Shown in pieces: positions 60,800-64,000 of a stretch of 64,000 nucleotides of DNA. Source of the stretch: Phanerodontia chrysosporium (taxonomy: Eukaryota > Basidiomycota > Agaricomycetes > Polyporales > Phanerochaetaceae); assembly GCA_001910725.1 (NCBI GenBank), contig MJGA01000018.1, forward strand, positions 124,001-188,000, given 5' to 3'. How positions within the stretch are numbered: position 1 is the first letter of the stretch; every line of letters begins with the position of its first letter. Position numbers and translations under genes: made by a program. The notes beneath the pieces are model-generated. The model saw only the letters and a program-made list of their open reading frames with translations, did not search any database and was not told the origin of the DNA.

Positions 60800-61072
60800 C
60801 TATTCGCTGTGTTTTGCGCACTCGGAGTAGTCATGGTGCCCTACGTCGAGGCTAGCAGTCCGCGGATTCGTAGCCCTGACATCATGGCTCGACACGAGGG
60901 TTGCAGAAGGGCAAAGATCCGTCAGCCTCCGGGCTTCGTGGCCCTTGATTGGCATCGTATTTGTGCCTGAAGGACTATGTGCTTCAGCCGCTCTCAGTCT
61001 TGAAATACAGTTGCTCATTTGCTTGTATACAGAACCTCGCAGGTTGCACCTGAGGTTATCAGCAAGACACAC
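60800..61072 (-). pseudogene. Relic of an epoxide hydrolase C-terminal exon
   Basis: The minus strand at 60818-60870 reads NPRTASLDVGHHDYSECAKH, which matches HLQTASLDAGHYLHLECADE in the neighbouring epoxide hydrolase. At DNA level GTGCCCTACGTCGAGGCTAG parallels GTGCCCTGCGTCGAGGCTCG. No other hydrolase exon accompanies it, so it is a degenerate partial duplication. Confidence 0.6.
60931..60960 (-). repeat. Dispersed repeat, inverted third match
   Basis: Reads CCGGGCTTCGTGGC, then TTGATT on the plus strand, the reverse complement of the A1/A2 downstream repeat with a few changes. The match is shorter than the other two copies. Confidence 0.35.
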
Positions 61073-61281
61073 CCTAAAATATTGTTCGATCCGAACTGCT
61101 TATACCATTCTCTCTCACCGTAAACGCCTCCCTCACTGATTCGAGCAGGCTTGTTGCGTCCGAAATGACTGGACTGATAGGTGTATTTATGTACTGATCG
61201 AAATAATACGAATACCCCGAACTGTTGAGACATGCGCCTTGGTATATCCCGTTAATTGGCCGACTGCCTTAGACCGTAGGA

Positions 61282-62485
61282 CTACAAGGTGGCCAACCAC
61301 TGGTCGAGAATCCTGTTCACCTCGTCAGCGCACTCGAGGTGGAGGTAGTGCCCTGCGTCGAGGCTCGCAGTCTGCAGGTGGGCAGCATGCTTCTGCATCT
61401 CTGCCAGAGCCTCCGATTCGATGCACAGAATATCCTTGGATGCGCCGATGAAGAGCGAAGGGACCTGAATCTTATACCTCTGCGCAGAGAAGCCTGCCAG
61501 AAACGTGAGTCTATCAACGGGTCGAGGAAGCTGTCGCAAAGATGCGCGTACTGAGGTTCTCCTCGAGGTCATGGTCCATCGTCTCGCTCACATACCACAG
61601 GAGCGACGAGGCAATGCCATGCGCGAGCAGGTCCTCCCTGATCTTGTTATACTCTTGGTACAGCCCTTGAACAAGCCGAAGAACAGTATCCACGCCCCGC
61701 GCACCTCGTCAGACAGCCAGTCCGGGCGGCCCAGCAGGACGTCGTTCTCGATGCACTCCGCGGTCTTCCCGCGCTGCACCGCCCACGTCAGCCACGACAG
61801 TGGGTCTCTGGGGTACGCCAGCTGTATGAAGCTGTCAATCTGCCACCGCGTAGTGTCAGCCGCGCACGGCATCGTCCCGGGGCAGCAGCGCGACGCACGT
61901 GCGCGTGGATGACCTGCGGCGCGTCCGGGTGCGTGAAGAACTCCCAGTACGCGTGCCACTCGTACCCGAGCTTCTCCTTCGCGGCCGCCATGCTCTGGTG
62001 GAGGTCGAACTCGTGCGTGTGCGGCGTGCGGAAGCCCGTGCCGAGCCACGCGAACCCGGCGAAGCGTGCCTGGTGCAGGATCGACAGCCGGGTCATGAAG
62101 ACGCAGCCCCTGCGCACGGCGCGCCTGTCAGCACAGAGAACTGCGCGGGGCCGCGCGGCAAGACGCACCAGTCGTGCCCGACGCCGACGACCTGCGGCAG
62201 CGCGAGCGCGTCGAGGATGTCGATGATGTCCTGCGCGAGCGCGCTGAGGAGGAAGGCCTTCGGGTCCATCGGCTGCGACGACGCGCCCGCGCCGAGCAGG
62301 TCCGGCGCGACGATGCCAAAGCCCCGCGAGCCAAAGTAGGAGACCTGCTTGCGCCATTCGTACGACGTCGAGGGGAAGCCGTGTAGAAAGAGCAGCGTGG
62401 GCTTGCCGTGCGCCGCTGGGGTGTAGTAGACGTTGTAGGTAAAGCCCCGGTTGACGGCGAGGGTGCGGTAGTGTGACGGATCCAT
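61282..62485 (-). CDS. Epoxide hydrolase-like alpha/beta hydrolase
   Basis: Opens epoxides by an Asp nucleophile; cytosolic. Starts MDPSHYRTLAVNRGFTYNVY and continues LLFLHGFPSTSYEWRKQ, with HGFP the oxyanion-hole motif. APDLLGAGASSQPMDP and VGVGHDW follow, the Asp of GHDW being the nucleophile. The cap domain is FAGFAWLGTGFRTPHTHEFD, EKLGYEWHAYWEFFTHPDAP, with Tyr residues suited to substrate activation. Next come RGAWILFFGLFKG and, in the last exon, VPSLFIGASKDILCIESEAL with the acid, then TASLDAGHYLHLECADE, whose His completes the triad. Splicing just after GHDW (about 62170-62130) is uncertain because the residues expected after it (normally GA) are not visible in one frame. About five introns. 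The physiological epoxide is unknown; fatty-acid epoxides are typical. Confidence 0.87.
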
Positions 62486-62523
62486 GGTAGCGTCTGGGAA
62501 AGTGAACAGTAGGGTGCCGACGC

Positions 62524-62530
62524 CTTATAT
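62524..62530 (-). promoter_or_regulatory. TATA-like element of the epoxide hydrolase gene
   Basis: ATATAAG on the minus strand, 39 bases before the ATG. Confidence 0.4.
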
Positions 62531-63140
62531 CGCCTTGGATGGGCGCAAAAGGAGCATGCCAGCGGCCCCGATAGGATCTTCAGGAGCAGTCGTCTTCTGA
62601 TAATGTTAGTCATAGTTTGAAAGGGCTACGAGCCTGCATGCACCCTGAGCACAGTCCTCGTGACAACATGCAACGGCTTGATACATGGTACGTCACCATG
62701 CTACGGCATCTAAGCACTGTAACATGAGCTCACCATCCGCTCGTCAGAACTGAACACTAACCTTAACTTCGTATCGGATAAGCTTTGCGAGGGAGCCAAG
62801 TTCGAGATAGTAGCAATATGCTGGTCAGCTGAGGCCCATGATAATCCTCTCATCCCTGTCCCTGCTCGAGTTATGGAACCAAGTCTGCGCAGCCCCCAAG
62901 TGACTCTCGGAATGAACAAAGATGACGTAGCCAATTGTCCTAGGAAGCCGAGCGGAGGAAGATCAGGCGAGGGTAACGGGTCTTGGATCGCTACAACCAA
63001 TGAAATCTATAGAGCAAATATTGATGATAAATAGCAGGCGGAATTAGGGTGAGCATTAACTGGAGAGTAGATTATGGAAACGCAGGAGCAAAAGGCATAA
63101 GCGCAGAGGAGACCCGCTCAACCCGCACGTTTGCACCCCT
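62531..63140. other. Intergenic, no gene seen
   Basis: This lies between the start of the epoxide hydrolase gene and the stop of the UPF0643-like gene. A minus-strand frame at 62710-63000 has no conserved features. Confidence 0.5.
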
Positions 63141-64000
63141 CTACCAGTCCTCGTCGCCGTTGTCGTAGCTCTCTACGCGCAGCGTGCTCTCTCCGCGCAC
63201 CTTCTGCAGGCGGAAGCGACGGGTGTCGTACCGTTCGTGCGTCTTGAGGACGCGGCGCAGCGCGCGGATGTGGTGCGGGCCCGAATGTGCCGCGATCGCG
63301 TGCGCGCGCGACCGCCAGATGCACACTGTAGTCCGTACGCCCGTCACTGCATGCGGGGCACTGTCCCAGAATAGGATGAGCTAAAGGGAGCGTTAGCAAC
63401 ATTGCACAGAATTCGAGGGTGGAGGCGTACCCCGCCCTTGAGCACGGCCTCGTTGTGCGCCTGCCTGTCCGACTCGTACAGAGCTGGAAACCGTGTTAGA
63501 TCGCACGTCGCAGGCGCGCGGGCGAACGCACCTTCGCTGCTGCTGCCATCCCGTGCCTTGCTGTACGTCACTGTCGCGTACCACTCCCGCTCCGCCGACT
63601 CCGGGAGGTGCAGCTCGTCCCAGTTAAATGCCTCCTCGAAAGGCGTCTCCGCGGTGTCCTCCGTCACCGGTTGGAAGTGGTGCAGTGCCCGGTGGAGCGC
63701 GAGTGTCGCAGCAGCAAAGTCGGGCTCGTAGATCTTGTAGGGCTGGAAGCTACCCATGGGTTCGAGGATGCGCAGCGCGTGCATGGGAAGGGATACGAGC
63801 GGTGGAAGGTAGAAGATCGGCTTGCTGTACTCCGACGAGTGTGACTCGGGGAGGTAGTGTGGGTCCTGGTGCTGGTACTCGAAGTCCTCCGAGACGGAGT
63901 CGGGGAACGAGGAGAGGGAAAGCTCGACGGAGGACAGTGGCGAGTCTGGAGGAGTGACGAAGGTGTCCTTCTGAAAGGTGAACTGTCCGAGCTTGGCGAA
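63141..64000 (-). CDS. UPF0643-like fungal protein, 5' end outside the window
   Basis: The visible part begins at the right edge with FAKLGQFTFQKDTFVTPPDS, a Ser/Pro-rich stretch. The conserved part follows: KIYEPDFAAATLALHRALHH, PFEEAFNWDELHLPESAERE, WYATVTYSKARDGSSSE, LYESDRQAHNEAVLKGG and, after an intron at about 63383-63433, LILFWDSAPHAVTGVRTTVC. It ends IWRSRAHAIAAHSGPHHIRA, YDTRRFRLQKVRGESTLRVE. The FNWDEL, CIWxSRxHAIAA and PHHIRA motifs resemble the fungal UPF0643 family as I recall it; biochemical role unknown. Introns at about 63491-63530 and 63383-63433 have good ends. The start codon is not in the window. Confidence 0.65.

Overview
This window looks like nuclear DNA of a filamentous basidiomycete, probably an Agaricomycete. 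Genes lie on both strands about every 2 kb, most are split by 45-60 base GT-AG introns, and the content is fungal: an Spt7 SAGA subunit, a Bem2-type RhoGAP, a Cdh1 APC/C activator, a Pff1 vacuolar protease and a MYND-finger protein. I saw no rRNA, tRNA, CRISPR array or intact transposon.

Layout. 0.7-10.5 kb: a peptidase-C45/penicillin acyltransferase-like gene (-), a beta-propeller lactonase (-), a PPxY-containing conserved protein (+), a family III CoA-transferase (-) and a protein with a phosphatase-like fold but no catalytic cysteine (-). 12-16 kb: four poorly known genes, one with two ELR.R.Y segments resembling a GLEBS motif. 16.4-25.5 kb: spt7 (+), a low-complexity protein with a ubiquitin-like C-terminus (-), a penta-EF-hand protein (-) and cdh1 (-). 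27.6-35.5 kb: a membrane protein (+), pff1 (+) and a mitochondrial PPR-like protein (+). 36-50 kb: bem2-like (-), a MYND protein (-), a two-domain ABC ATPase (+) and a Cys/His-rich basidiomycete protein (-). 58.7-64 kb: cyclopropane-fatty-acid synthase (+), a degenerate hydrolase relic, an epoxide hydrolase (-) and a UPF0643-like protein that runs off the right edge.

The most unusual part is 51.1-58.4 kb. Two unrelated small-protein families alternate in opposite orientation: A1(-) B1(+) A2(-) B2(+) A3(-). A and B copies start head to head and end tail to tail, as if one divergent A-B unit had been duplicated. The A proteins carry no obvious secretion signal and match no family I can name. 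A1 and A2 look intact, B1 mostly intact, B2 is disrupted, and A3 lacks its 5' end.

Sequence quality needs care. At least eight genes need one base restored, mostly inside short homopolymers, to stay in frame; several are core cellular genes, so consensus deletions are likelier than pseudogenes. A poly-G tract followed by poly-C at 58182-58374, flanked by a 22-base direct duplication, looks like a mis-joined assembly gap. Exon boundaries below were read by eye from reading frame and splice consensus. Gene spans are more reliable than individual exons.
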